A stretch of 19,282 nt of DNA from an uncultured Anaerosporobacter sp. (GCA_945787925.1 CALZJY010000005.1:1-19282); one strand, 5' to 3'; positions 1 to 7,098 are shown, numbered from the stretch's first letter. Notes: generated by a model not told the origin, from the sequence alone. Translations and numbers: made by a program.

Positions 1-1
1 A

Positions 2-379
2 GGAAACAAGACGGTATTCCGTATCTATGATAAAGAGTCCGGTAAGATCAAAGCAGACCTAATCGCTCTTGCCGATGAGACATTCTCTGAAGACCAACCA
101 TTGCTACTCTTCGATCCAATCAATACATGGAAAAAGACCTATTTAAAACCTGGTACCTTTACTGTACGTGAACTTTTAATACCAGTCTTCTTAAATGGAA
201 AATGTGTCTATGAATCTCCATCTGTATTAGACATCAGAGAGTACTGCCAAACAGAGCTAAACACATTATGGGAGGAAACAAGACGTTTCGCAAACCCACA
301 TGTGGTACACGTAGATTTATCCAGTAAGTTATGGGAAATGAAAAAAGAACTTCTTGATAACTTCAATGCAGAACAATAA
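2..379 (+). CDS. pncB: Nicotinate phosphoribosyltransferase, C-terminal part (5' end outside window)
   Basis: The reading frame is open from base 2 to a TAA at 377-379, giving about 125 C-terminal residues. The enzyme joins nicotinate to PRPP, with ATP, to make nicotinate mononucleotide in the NAD salvage pathway in the cytoplasm. The visible part matches the C-terminal end of the PncB family: a FDPINTWKKT segment, then RELLIPVFLNGKCVYESPS and IREYCQTELNTLWEE, ending in a helix-rich SKLWEMKKELLDN tail. The catalytic phosphoribosyl-binding core lies upstream and cannot be judged. A strong terminator follows 14 bases after the stop, so this is the last gene of its transcript. The family call rests on my recollection of the conserved C-terminal motifs. 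Confidence 0.9.
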   Translation, partial: GNKTVFRIYDKESGKIKADLIALADETFSEDQPLLLFDPINTWKKTYLKPGTFTVRELLIPVFLNGKCVYESPSVLDIREYCQTELNTLWEETRRFANPHVVHVDLSSKLWEMKKELLDNFNAEQ

Positions 380-392
380 TAGAGACAAAGAG

Positions 393-428
393 AGCCCCCT
401 TACGAAGTCTTTCGTAAGGGGGCTTTTT
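393..428 (+). terminator. Rho-independent terminator after pncB
   Basis: Bases 393-406 pair perfectly with 411-424 (14 bp, GC-rich lower half) around a GTCT tetraloop. A T-run at 424-428 follows. It closes the pncB transcript. Confidence 0.93.
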
Positions 429-504
429 CAGTGCCTTTCTATCTCTTTCCCTTAAAACTTCCATAAGTTTTCCCTTTTCCAAAACTAGATTTTATGTCGT
501 TTTA

Positions 505-513
505 TGGTATAAT
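505..513 (+). promoter_or_regulatory. Extended -10 promoter of the VanY-like gene
   Basis: TGG followed by a perfect TATAAT (508-513) forms an extended -10 box. No good -35 is seen; the region 17 bases upstream reads CTAGAT. Transcription would start near 520, only a few bases before the ribosome binding site AAGGAGG at 523-529, so the leader would be very short. Confidence 0.6.
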
Positions 514-537
514 TCATATGAAAAGGAGGGACGCTGT

Positions 538-1791
538 TTGAAAAAGAAATTATTTGTCTTTTTATGTCTTGTTGTTATGGGCTTCGTTTCCTTCCGTGCT
601 TTATTTTTTAAAAATGGTCCAACAGACCTCTCCAACCATTCTCAAGACTGGTATGAGTCCGAGTCGTCTGATGACCAAAAAAATAACCAACACAACCTAT
701 CTTCGAAACGCCCTAAAAAGCCTTCTACAACAACCGATACTACAATACGTAAAGGTAATGTAGAAATCGATCGAACTCCAGATAGCTATACCGTACTAGT
801 AAATAAAGAATATGGTCTTCCCGAAGACTACGTTCCTGACGACCTCGTCGTTCCGAACATTTCCTATCCTTTCTCTTACTATGACGAAAAGAAATTATTA
901 CGAGAAGTACCCGCAGCTGCATTAGAGGAGCTCGTTGTAGCCGCTAAGGAAGACAACGTAATCCTTAACGGAATAAGCGGATACCGTTCCTATGCAAGAC
1001 AAAAAGCAATCTATCAAAACAACATCAAGACGAAAGGTCTTGCACATACGGAGCAATATTCAGCAAAACCAGGATACAGCGAGCATCAATCTGGCTTATC
1101 TATTGATGTTAGTGCTCGCTCGAATAACAATGCTCTCACAGCACGTTTTGGCAGTACAAAAGAAGGGATTTGGCTTGCAAAAAACTGCTATAAATACGGG
1201 TTTATCATCCGTTATCCAAAGGGAAAAGAGGCGATTACTGGATACTCTTACGAACCATGGCATATTCGTTATGTCGGAGTAGAACTAGCAACGTATTTGA
1301 CTAAAAACAATCTGACATTAGAAGAATACTACGGCTATGAGCCAAAAGCTACGATTGCCCCATCTAAGACAGACCATAAGGATGTGGATCAAAAAGAGGA
1401 CGACACTCATGACTTAGAGGACGTACCGACTGCTACTCCTAAGGTGTATAAAGCGACAAAAGCGCCTACGAAGACGCTCGCTCCAACATGCACACCAAAA
1501 CCTACGAAAACGCCTGCACCACCTAAGGTAACTTCTACTCCAGAGCCAGTGCCTACTTCAGAAGCAGTGGCAACAAAGAAACCGGAGCCAACGAAACAAC
1601 CTACGGAAGCACCTGTAGTGACAAAGAAACCGTCAGCCACACCAAAGCCAACGCAAACTCCTGTCGCTACTGTAAAACCTACGATTACTCCTACAGAGCG
1701 CCCGCAAAAGCCAGCGCCTTCTGTAGAACCAGAGGATTCTGATTCTTCTGATAAGAATCCTCCTTCCGAGGAATCGCCGGCACAAGAATAA
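538..1791 (+). CDS. Secreted D-alanyl-D-alanine carboxypeptidase, M15B/VanY family, with long Pro/Thr-rich tail
   Basis: This is a predicted zinc D,D-carboxypeptidase that trims the terminal D-Ala of peptidoglycan stem peptides outside the membrane. The TTG start is chosen because AAGGAGG (523-529) sits 8 bases upstream. Residues 5-24 form a hydrophobic signal peptide or anchor. A Ser/Asp/Asn-rich linker (25-80) leads to the M15 domain at about 95-265, with SGYRS (147-151), the SxHxxGxxxD motif (H183, D190) and EPWH (E239, H242), so all metal and catalytic residues are present. From about residue 269 to the end (417) the protein is a low-complexity tail with repeated TPKPT/TKKPxPT units and an acidic end. 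Such tails usually span or bind the wall, which is inference here. No vanR/S/H/A/X genes are nearby, so this is housekeeping wall metabolism and not a resistance cluster. Confidence 0.9.
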   Translation: MKKKLFVFLCLVVMGFVSFRALFFKNGPTDLSNHSQDWYESESSDDQKNNQHNLSSKRPKKPSTTTDTTIRKGNVEIDRTPDSYTVLVNKEYGLPEDYVPDDLVVPNISYPFSYYDEKKLLREVPAAALEELVVAAKEDNVILNGISGYRSYARQKAIYQNNIKTKGLAHTEQYSAKPGYSEHQSGLSIDVSARSNNNALTARFGSTKEGIWLAKNCYKYGFIIRYPKGKEAITGYSYEPWHIRYVGVELATYLTKNNLTLEEYYGYEPKATIAPSKTDHKDVDQKEDDTHDLEDVPTATPKVYKATKAPTKTLAPTCTPKPTKTPAPPKVTSTPEPVPTSEAVATKKPEPTKQPTEAPVVTKKPSATPKPTQTPVATVKPTITPTERPQKPAPSVEPEDSDSSDKNPPSEESPAQE

Positions 1792-1807
1792 ACCAAAAGC
1801 CCATGGC

Positions 1808-1866
1808 AAATACTAGATTAACCATTTTTATTATGATATAATGAAGTGGCTAATCTAGTATTTTTT
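1808..1866 (+). terminator. Hairpin terminator after the VanY-like gene, with the plsC -10 box in its loop
   Basis: Bases 1808-1820 pair with 1851-1863 (13 bp, AT-rich). After one mismatch, 1822-1824 also pair with 1847-1849. A T-run at 1861-1866 follows. The loop is large (about 22 bases) and holds TGATATAAT. The AT-rich stem makes termination strength uncertain. Confidence 0.6.
1834..1842 (+). promoter_or_regulatory. Extended -10 promoter of plsC, inside the upstream terminator loop
   Basis: TGA plus a perfect TATAAT (1837-1842) forms an extended -10. The -35 is weak. An RNA starting near 1849 would carry only the 3' arm of the surrounding hairpin and so escape it. The plsC ribosome binding site CGGAGGA lies at 1873-1879. 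Confidence 0.6.
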
Positions 1867-1884
1867 GTATAACGGAGGAAAACT

Positions 1885-2616
1885 ATGAGAACTATACTAG
1901 TAATCTTGTTTCTAATAGTCTTTGCAATCATTAGCATTCCTTTATATGTTGTAGAATATGTCATTGGCAAATTCAGCCCTGAGAAAAAAGTCGCGACTTC
2001 ACAATTCATTGTGACACGTGCCTTACGATGTATTCTATTTTTAAGTGGAACGAAAATGACAGTAAAAGGACTTGAAAACGTACCAAAGGATACTCCTGTG
2101 CTATATGTAGCAAACCACAGAGGGTATTTTGACATTATCGTTTCTTATGTGACAGTACCAACCCTTACAGGGTTTATTGCGAAAAAGCAAATGGAAAAGG
2201 TGCCATGCATCTCTAGATGGATGAAGAACCTAAACTGTCTATTCTTAGACCGCGATAACATCCGTGAAGGATTAAAGACAATCCTACAAGGTATTGAGAA
2301 TATAAAAAATGGATACTCTATGTTTATAGCACCAGAAGGCACAAGAACTCCTGGGAAAGAGATGCTTCCATTCAAAGAAGGAAGCTTCAAGCTAGCAGAA
2401 AAGTCTGGATGTCCAATCATCCCGATTGCCATTACAAACACAGAGGCATGTTTTGAAAACCAATTTCCTTGGATTAAGAGTGCAAACGTAATCATTCATT
2501 ATGGCGAACCTGTATCTATGAAAGAACTCGATAAAGAGACAAAGAAACGCATTGGCGCCTATGTACAGGATAAAATCAAGACGATGCTTGATGAAGATGA
2601 AAAAGAACTCAACTAG
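1885..2616 (+). CDS. plsC: 1-acyl-sn-glycerol-3-phosphate acyltransferase (PlsC/LPLAT family)
   Basis: The predicted enzyme acylates lysophosphatidic acid to phosphatidic acid at the inner face of the membrane during phospholipid synthesis. All four LPLAT blocks can be seen in 243 residues: NHRGYFD (catalytic H78-x4-D83), the FIAKKQMEKVP...FLDRDN region (97-125), APEGTRTPG (149-157, EGTR substrate site) and CPIIPIAI (176-183). Residues 3-24 form an N-terminal membrane helix. The length is normal for the family. The ATG start has CGGAGGA 5 bases upstream. It has its own promoter and is followed by another promoter rather than a terminator, so it is probably monocistronic. The exact acyl acceptor is inferred from the family only. 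Confidence 0.9.
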   Translation: MRTILVILFLIVFAIISIPLYVVEYVIGKFSPEKKVATSQFIVTRALRCILFLSGTKMTVKGLENVPKDTPVLYVANHRGYFDIIVSYVTVPTLTGFIAKKQMEKVPCISRWMKNLNCLFLDRDNIREGLKTILQGIENIKNGYSMFIAPEGTRTPGKEMLPFKEGSFKLAEKSGCPIIPIAITNTEACFENQFPWIKSANVIIHYGEPVSMKELDKETKKRIGAYVQDKIKTMLDEDEKELN

Positions 2617-2648
2617 GAGATTTTTCTATTTTCTTTTATGTAAGAAAA

Positions 2649-2657
2649 TGCTACAAT
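2649..2657 (+). promoter_or_regulatory. Extended -10 promoter of the small membrane-protein gene
   Basis: TGC plus TACAAT (2652-2657) forms an extended -10, with a T-rich weak -35 region near 2629-2634. An 8-bp AT-only hairpin (2628-2635 with 2642-2649) overlaps this promoter. It has no T-run on the + strand, so I do not call it a terminator. Confidence 0.5.
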
Positions 2658-2702
2658 AAAGACGTTAACAACGGAAAAAAATATAACTAAGGAGGTACAT
2701 AC

Positions 2703-3158
2703 ATGGGAACATTTTTCATGGTACTCGGAATAATCATTGTAGTAGCTGCGATTCTACTATTTGTTTTATACAAAGTCGGCTCTAAAATGCAAAAGAAAAA
2801 CGAAGCTGCTCAAGAACAAATGCAAGCACATGCACAAGCAACTTCTCTATTGGTAATTGATAAAAAACGGATGAAACTTAAAGATGCAAACCTTCCACAG
2901 ATGGTAATTGATCAAACACCAAAATATCTTCGCCGTTCTAAAGTACCTCTAGTAAAAGCTAAGATTGGTCCAAAGATCATGACATTAATCTGTGACGAAA
3001 AAATCTTCGAACAGATTCCAGTAAAAAAAGAAGTAAAAGCTGTTCTTAGCGGTATCTACATCATGGATGTAAAAGGGCTTCGTTCTGGTTTAGAAGCAAA
3101 ACCTCAAAAACAAGGATTCTTCAAACGTATGAAAGACAAAGCTTCTAAGAAAGCTTAA
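2703..3158 (+). CDS. Small single-pass membrane protein of unknown function
   Basis: I do not recognise a named family. The 151-residue protein has one strong membrane helix at residues 4-23. A charged, Gln/Ala-rich segment (28-48, probably helical) follows, then a cytoplasmic-looking region with mixed beta character (49-125). The tail is strongly basic (KPQKQGFFKRMKDKASKKA, 133-151). The positive charges after the helix suggest the N-terminus faces out and the bulk sits in the cytoplasm. The AAGGAGGT ribosome binding site (2690-2697) is excellent, and the gene has its own promoter and terminator, which argues that it is real and well expressed. No catalytic motif or cysteine cluster is seen. 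Confidence 0.8.
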   Translation: MGTFFMVLGIIIVVAAILLFVLYKVGSKMQKKNEAAQEQMQAHAQATSLLVIDKKRMKLKDANLPQMVIDQTPKYLRRSKVPLVKAKIGPKIMTLICDEKIFEQIPVKKEVKAVLSGIYIMDVKGLRSGLEAKPQKQGFFKRMKDKASKKA

Positions 3159-3167
3159 TTCATAGAA

Positions 3168-3208
3168 AAGAGGCATCCGAATCATTTGATTCGGATGCCT
3201 CTTCTTTT
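3168..3208. terminator. Bidirectional terminator between convergent genes
   Basis: Bases 3168-3183 pair perfectly with 3188-3203 (16 bp) around an ATTT loop. CTTTTTA follows on the + strand, and a short T-run on the - strand comes from 3166-3169. It serves the small membrane-protein gene on + and the basic lipoprotein gene on -, whose stop is at 3208. Confidence 0.92.
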
Positions 3209-3777
3209 TATTCTTCCATCGGTACCAGCATGCCTTGTTCCCTATTTTCTTTATTCTCATACCATTTCATCGTAACCTGATCTCCAATCTGGTACGCATC
3301 ATACATTCCCTTGCTATAGAACGTATAGGAACAATTCTTTTCTTCATATGTAACAACTACCTCATAACGATCGTTATAGGCAAACTCCTCTTTCTTATGG
3401 TTCTTTCGATGTCTTGAATAATAGTAATAATAATGACGTCTATGGCTGGAAGATTTCTTTCTGAAGCTGCTAGAACTACCCGACTTCTTGCTCTTCGACT
3501 TTGAATTTGACTTCGAACTCGAGCGTTTCGAGCCTCTAGAACGCTTGCTGCGGCTCCTCGTCTTTGTCATGATGATTCCTTCTTGTGGTTCTTCCTCCGT
3601 CTCTTCAAAGCTTACCGTCGGAGTCGCCTTCTTATCCCTCTTGCTTACGACCACGCAGGAGACATCCTTCACATACTCATACCCATCTGGAATCTCACTG
3701 CCGGAACCACTCCCACAACCAGCGACCATGCATGCACAGGCAAACATCATTACTACTAGCCTTGCCACTCTCTTCAT
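3208..3777 (-). CDS. Lipoprotein with Arg/Lys/Ser-rich low-complexity segment, function unknown
   Basis: The protein has 189 residues. It opens with a lipoprotein signal: hydrophobic residues 5-20 and the lipobox VAGC, with lipidated C21. An acidic stretch (58-66) follows. Residues 71-130 are very basic and repetitive, made of RS, KS, SK and SSS units, then HRRHYYYYYSRHRKNHKK. The C-terminal part (131-189) looks folded, with beta-strand character and a YxVxVTYEEKNCSYTFYSKGMYDAYQIGDQV pattern resembling small SH3-like or OB-like extracellular domains; this resemblance is tentative. GGAGGAGG at about 3785-3792 fixes the ATG. TTGTTC-17-TAAGAT upstream could be its promoter, but it is weak. It is transcribed alone. 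The basic segment may bind acidic wall polymers, which is inference. Confidence 0.8.
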   Translation of the reverse strand: MKRVARLVVMMFACACMVAGCGSGSGSEIPDGYEYVKDVSCVVVSKRDKKATPTVSFEETEEEPQEGIIMTKTRSRSKRSRGSKRSSSKSNSKSKSKKSGSSSSFRKKSSSHRRHYYYYYSRHRKNHKKEEFAYNDRYEVVVTYEEKNCSYTFYSKGMYDAYQIGDQVTMKWYENKENREQGMLVPMEE

Positions 3778-3867
3778 TCCTTATCCTCCTCCTTATTATC
3801 TTACTATATTCTCTGTCTCGGAACAATGTGTGTTCTGCATACTCTCGCACCTCTCATCCTATGCAGC

Positions 3868-3898
3868 AAAAAAGGCATTGCGGTTTGCAATGCCTTTT
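3868..3898 (-). terminator. Terminator of the ddl-murI-DUF1934 operon
   Basis: Bases 3870-3881 pair with 3887-3898 (12 bp, GGTTT loop) just after the DUF1934 stop at 3901-3903. The A-run at 3868-3873 gives a T-run on the - strand. Confidence 0.9.
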
Positions 3899-3900
3899 CC

Positions 3901-4332
3901 TTATTGTCTCGCACTTACTTTGATCTTAATATCACAATCGGATACATGAGATGCATTCACATCTAATGCATATTCTAAATTGACTAAAATCTCATCTTCA
4001 GATTCTACCACTTCTAGCTTTGTCGTATAAATCCCGATTAATAGCTCTCCAAATGGAGTGTTATAGTACGTCACGTTCTTCTTATCCTTTTCAAAGATCA
4101 TATGCGTATTGCTAACACCTTTTTTGATGATGTCTACTTGATTGTCACTGATCTTAATCGTATTCTTTGTAAGCTTTCGAGATCCCATTTCTTCCATTGG
4201 AAGTTCTTCGTATAGAAGATAATGTTTGTCGTTCTTCTTATAATAGGTTCCTACAGAAATTACTTCTACGGCTTCCTCTTCGTTAATATCTAGCTGTAAT
4301 CCGCTGATAGAAATTAACACTTCTTTTGTCAT
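3901..4332 (-). CDS. DUF1934 family protein (YwiB-like, calycin-type beta barrel)
   Basis: This 143-residue cytoplasmic protein fits the DUF1934/YwiB family by its pattern. It starts with KEVLISISGLQ, followed by the repeated beta strands typical of a lipocalin-like barrel (GTYYKKNDKHYLLYEE, then TYYNTPFGELLIGIYTTKLEV), and ends with a strand pair KIKVSARQ. The biochemical role of the family is not known to me. It is the third gene of an operon: its ATG lies 12 bases after murI, with AAAGGGA upstream. There is no signal peptide or membrane segment. The link with cell-wall amino-acid genes is positional only. Confidence 0.8.
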   Translation of the reverse strand: MTKEVLISISGLQLDINEEEAVEVISVGTYYKKNDKHYLLYEELPMEEMGSRKLTKNTIKISDNQVDIIKKGVSNTHMIFEKDKKNVTYYNTPFGELLIGIYTTKLEVVESEDEILVNLEYALDVNASHVSDCDIKIKVSARQ

Positions 4333-4344
4333 ATACGTCCCTTT

Positions 4345-5154
4345 CTAGTACTGCTCTATATTAATATCCTTTGTTTCTTCTACTTCACAAGGAAGGATCG
4401 TATTGGCAAAGGATTTAAACTTTTCTGCACCATCGCTTACATAAAACTTATGTTTCACATATACACTGTCTTCATTTGCAAGCCCTTGTTCCTGCAATAC
4501 CCCTCTTAGGCTGATTGCTGTCTCATAGGCTGGATTCACTAAGTTTACCTCGCTGCCCATGATTCTTTGCACGGTCTTGCGGATCAGTGGATAATGCGTA
4601 CATCCAAGCACAAGCGTATCAATCTTTTCTTGCTTTAGTTCTTCTAGGTATCTTCTTGCTATCTCCTGTGTAACCGGATCCTCTAACCATCCTTCTTCTA
4701 CTAATGGTGCAAACAACGGACATGCCTTGGAGAACACCTCGATGTCTCCGTTTAGATCATGGATATACTGTTTATAAATACCACTGCTAACGGTGCCAAG
4801 CGTACCAATCACACCTACACGGCCATTTACCGTAGTTTCGGCCGCTACCTTGGCTCCAGGCTTAACCACACCAAGCATCGGAATATCAAATTCCTCTTGA
4901 AGCGTTTCAAGCGCAAAGGCACTTGCGGTATTACATGCTACCACAACTGCCTTTACTTTTTTCGTTAATAAAAATTGGACAATTTGACGAGAATACGTGA
5001 TAATCGTTTCCTTCGACTTGCTGCCATAAGGAACTCTGGCTGTGTCTCCAAAATAAATGATCGATTCGTTGGGAATTTGTCGCATGATTTCTCTTGCTAC
5101 CGTTAATCCGCCAACTCCTGAATCAAAGACACCAATCGGAGCATTACGATCCAT
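4345..5154 (-). CDS. murI: Glutamate racemase
   Basis: The enzyme converts L-glutamate to the D-glutamate needed for peptidoglycan stem peptides, in the cytoplasm and without a cofactor. It has 269 residues, normal for MurI. Visible motifs are the N-terminal GVFDSGVGGLTV (D10, S11), GDTARVPYG (37-44), the first catalytic cysteine in ACNTAS (C74) and the second in GCTHYP (C185, followed by H187). The usual IDSG/IDSA block reads LVNPAYETA here, a variant I believe occurs in related clostridia. The ATG has TAGGAGGA about 8 bases upstream, overlapping the ddl stop, so ddl and murI are closely coupled (13-base gap). With ddl it supplies two D-amino-acid components of the same precursor. Confidence 0.96.
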   Translation of the reverse strand: MDRNAPIGVFDSGVGGLTVAREIMRQIPNESIIYFGDTARVPYGSKSKETIITYSRQIVQFLLTKKVKAVVVACNTASAFALETLQEEFDIPMLGVVKPGAKVAAETTVNGRVGVIGTLGTVSSGIYKQYIHDLNGDIEVFSKACPLFAPLVEEGWLEDPVTQEIARRYLEELKQEKIDTLVLGCTHYPLIRKTVQRIMGSEVNLVNPAYETAISLRGVLQEQGLANEDSVYVKHKFYVSDGAEKFKSFANTILPCEVEETKDINIEQY

Positions 5155-5167
5155 CGTATCGTTCCTC

Positions 5168-6229
5168 CTACTCTTGATATCTTGCTAAGCCTAACTGAAT
5201 TAATTTTTCAACTAAACGTTCTTTGCTGAATCCTTTATTTTCCCAAAGCATTGGATACATGCTGATGGAAGTGAATCCAGGCATTGTATTGATTTCGTTG
5301 AACACGATATCGTTTGTTCCATTTTCAAGGAAGAAGTCAACTCTAGATAAGCCCTGGCCATCTACTGCCTTGAAGATACGCACTGCTGCATCTCTTACTT
5401 TTTCTTCTACGCCTTCTGGTAATTCTGGTCCAATGATTGTCTTGCTTTCTTCATTGTTATACTTTGCATCAAAATCATAGAATTCTGCTGCTGCTTTGAT
5501 TTCGCCAATGCCAGATGCCTTTACGTCACGGCTTCCAAGTACCGCACATTCGATTTCACGACCAATGATTGTTTCTTCTACAAGAATCTTGCGATCATGT
5601 TTTGCAGCTTCTACTAAGCCTGTTTCAAGTTCTTTGCGGTCATGTGCTTTGGAAACCCCTTTAGAACTTCCTGCATTCGAAGGTTTGATGAATACTGGAT
5701 ATTCTAACGTAGCTTCTACTTTTGCTACTGCTTCTTCCATGTTATCTAATTCTTCAGCAAATACTCCAACGTAACGAGCTTGACGAACGCCTAATGTATC
5801 TACGATGATTTTTGTATATAATTTATCCATGGAAACGCTAGATGCCAATACGCCACATCCTACATATGGAATCTTAGATAATTCTAATAATCCTTGTACT
5901 GTTCCATCTTCCCCGTTTAATCCGTGTAATACTGGGAATACTACATCTACGTGTTGAACAGTTACCTGTCCGTCCTTCATTAATAGAATTCCTTTTTGGC
6001 TTGTATCTGGAGAAATAACTGCAGTTGTGTTGCTGTTTAACCATTCTCCCGATGCGATATCTTCCTGTTTCTCAACATGTAACCAACGGCCATCTTTTGT
6101 GATACCGATTAAGACCACATCATAAATTTCTTTATTAATATTTGTAATCACTGTATTTGCGGATACTAAAGAAACCTCATGTTCTGAAGACTGTCCACCA
6201 AATAATACTGCTACAGTTAATTTACTCAT
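5168..6229 (-). CDS. ddl: D-alanine-D-alanine ligase
   Basis: This ATP-grasp ligase joins two D-Ala for the peptidoglycan precursor. I chose the ATG at 6229 (353 residues, MSKLTVAV) rather than the in-frame ATG 18 bases upstream. AAAGGA (6238-6243) lies 8 bases before the chosen start, while the upstream ATG has no proper site. Motifs, numbered from this start, are GGQSSEHEVS (11-20), HGLNGEDG (102-109), the ATP-binding IKPSNAGSSKGVSK (181-194), YDFDAKY (251-257; its Tyr agrees with D-Ala specificity rather than D-Lac) and RVDFF...NEINTMPGFT (296-320), which holds the metal ligands. It is the first gene of ddl-murI-DUF1934, with a good promoter upstream. Confidence 0.96.
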   Translation of the reverse strand: MSKLTVAVLFGGQSSEHEVSLVSANTVITNINKEIYDVVLIGITKDGRWLHVEKQEDIASGEWLNSNTTAVISPDTSQKGILLMKDGQVTVQHVDVVFPVLHGLNGEDGTVQGLLELSKIPYVGCGVLASSVSMDKLYTKIIVDTLGVRQARYVGVFAEELDNMEEAVAKVEATLEYPVFIKPSNAGSSKGVSKAHDRKELETGLVEAAKHDRKILVEETIIGREIECAVLGSRDVKASGIGEIKAAAEFYDFDAKYNNEESKTIIGPELPEGVEEKVRDAAVRIFKAVDGQGLSRVDFFLENGTNDIVFNEINTMPGFTSISMYPMLWENKGFSKERLVEKLIQLGLARYQE

Positions 6230-6263
6230 TTTTAAAATCCTTTCCATATCGTTAATATGCTAT

Positions 6264-6292
6264 ATTGTACCCTTTTTAGAGCTAATATTCAA
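6264..6292 (-). promoter_or_regulatory. Sigma-A promoter of the ddl operon
   Basis: On the - strand, TTGAAT (6287-6292) and TACAAT (6264-6269) are separated by exactly 17 bases, with a leader of about 30 bases to the ddl ATG. Confidence 0.75.
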
Positions 6293-6327
6293 GCCATCGG
6301 AACTTTCCAAAAATGTCGTATATATTG

Positions 6328-6369
6328 AAAAAAACCTTTTATAAAATCTTATGATTCTATAAAAGGTTT
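6328..6369 (-). terminator. Terminator of spoIIR
   Basis: Bases 6332-6348 pair with 6353-6369 with one mismatch and a TTAT loop. An A-run at 6328-6334 gives the T-run on the - strand. It separates spoIIR from the ddl promoter. Confidence 0.88.
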
Positions 6370-6384
6370 GGTTAATAGTATTTG

Positions 6385-7059
6385 CTAAAAGATATTACTT
6401 AATACGTCTGTAAGCCAGAAGTGATATTTGGTATCGATTGAAGCATATTCTTCTTCTGTCAGTACGTTCTTTAACGTATCCTTCGATTCGTCTGGTACGA
6501 CGCTGTACGTTTCATTGACTGCACATAGGCTTGGGAACATTACGCACCACCAGTTCTTTCCCTTTGCCTGTCCAATTAATACGCGATATGCGTCGTATTC
6601 TCCCGCTGGAAAGGATAAGTCGCCATACTGTTTTACTGGAAACTGGACCTTTGCAAACTCGCTTGCTACTGGATAGGAATATCCATTGTCCCTTACTACT
6701 TTCGTTGCAATCTGACGGATCGTCTCATCTTCTCTTGCGAGCACTTCTTTGGCTTCTTCTTTCGATGTCACTCCTGAAAGCTTTCCTTGCATATAGGAGA
6801 CGATCTCATCTTTCACTTTCAGCTTTACTTGCTGGTCTTCCTTCGAATCACTATTTGCAAGCACATGGAAACGGATGATTTCCTCCGCAATCTTCTGCTG
6901 CATCGACGCTTCTACCGTTTCCTTCCTGAATATAGATTTCATGAAGATCGCACATAACACGATGGCTACTACTGCCACAACCTTTACGATGTTGTTTGTT
7001 CGCTGTCTTTTTTGAAATAGTTCTTCTGCCTGTTTGATAAAACGATCTATTGGATTCAT
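6385..7059 (-). CDS. spoIIR: Stage II sporulation protein R
   Basis: SpoIIR is the forespore-made, secreted signal that triggers SpoIIGA to process pro-sigma-E in the mother cell. The 224-residue protein has one N-terminal membrane helix (about 24-41) that would carry the rest into the intermembrane space. The family signature IIRFHVLANSDSKEDQQVKLKVKDEI (61-86) is clear, followed by the conserved SYPVASEFAKVQFPVKQYG, the FPAGEYDAYRVLIGQAKGKNWWCVMFPSLC block (about 150-178) and the C-terminal KYHFWLTDVL. The ATG has a modest AGAGGGA site. It is monocistronic, with its own terminator. In known spore formers it is under sigma-F; a weak candidate site is listed separately. Confidence 0.95.
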   Translation of the reverse strand: MNPIDRFIKQAEELFQKRQRTNNIVKVVAVVAIVLCAIFMKSIFRKETVEASMQQKIAEEIIRFHVLANSDSKEDQQVKLKVKDEIVSYMQGKLSGVTSKEEAKEVLAREDETIRQIATKVVRDNGYSYPVASEFAKVQFPVKQYGDLSFPAGEYDAYRVLIGQAKGKNWWCVMFPSLCAVNETYSVVPDESKDTLKNVLTEEEYASIDTKYHFWLTDVLSNIF

Positions 7060-7098
7060 AGGATTCCCTCTCTTTGCTATGTACTAGATTCTAGGTAG

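Noticed and set aside
1407..1796. Open frame on the - strand, rich in Gly/Val/Phe
   Set aside because: It is the antisense shadow of the Thr/Pro-repeat tail of the VanY-like gene, whose codon bias keeps the other strand open. It has no ribosome binding site.
2628..2649. AT-only hairpin after plsC as its terminator
   Set aside because: The stem is 8 AT pairs with no following T-run, and it overlaps the next promoter.
3488..3949. Open frames on the + strand opposite the basic lipoprotein
   Set aside because: Antisense shadow of the Arg/Lys/Ser repeats, running through the lipoprotein signal region and a terminator; no start site.
538..6229. VanY-like gene, ddl and murI together as a vancomycin resistance cluster
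   Set aside because: The genes are on different strands and far apart. There are no vanS/R/H/X genes, and Ddl has the D-Ala-type Tyr motif. This is normal wall synthesis.
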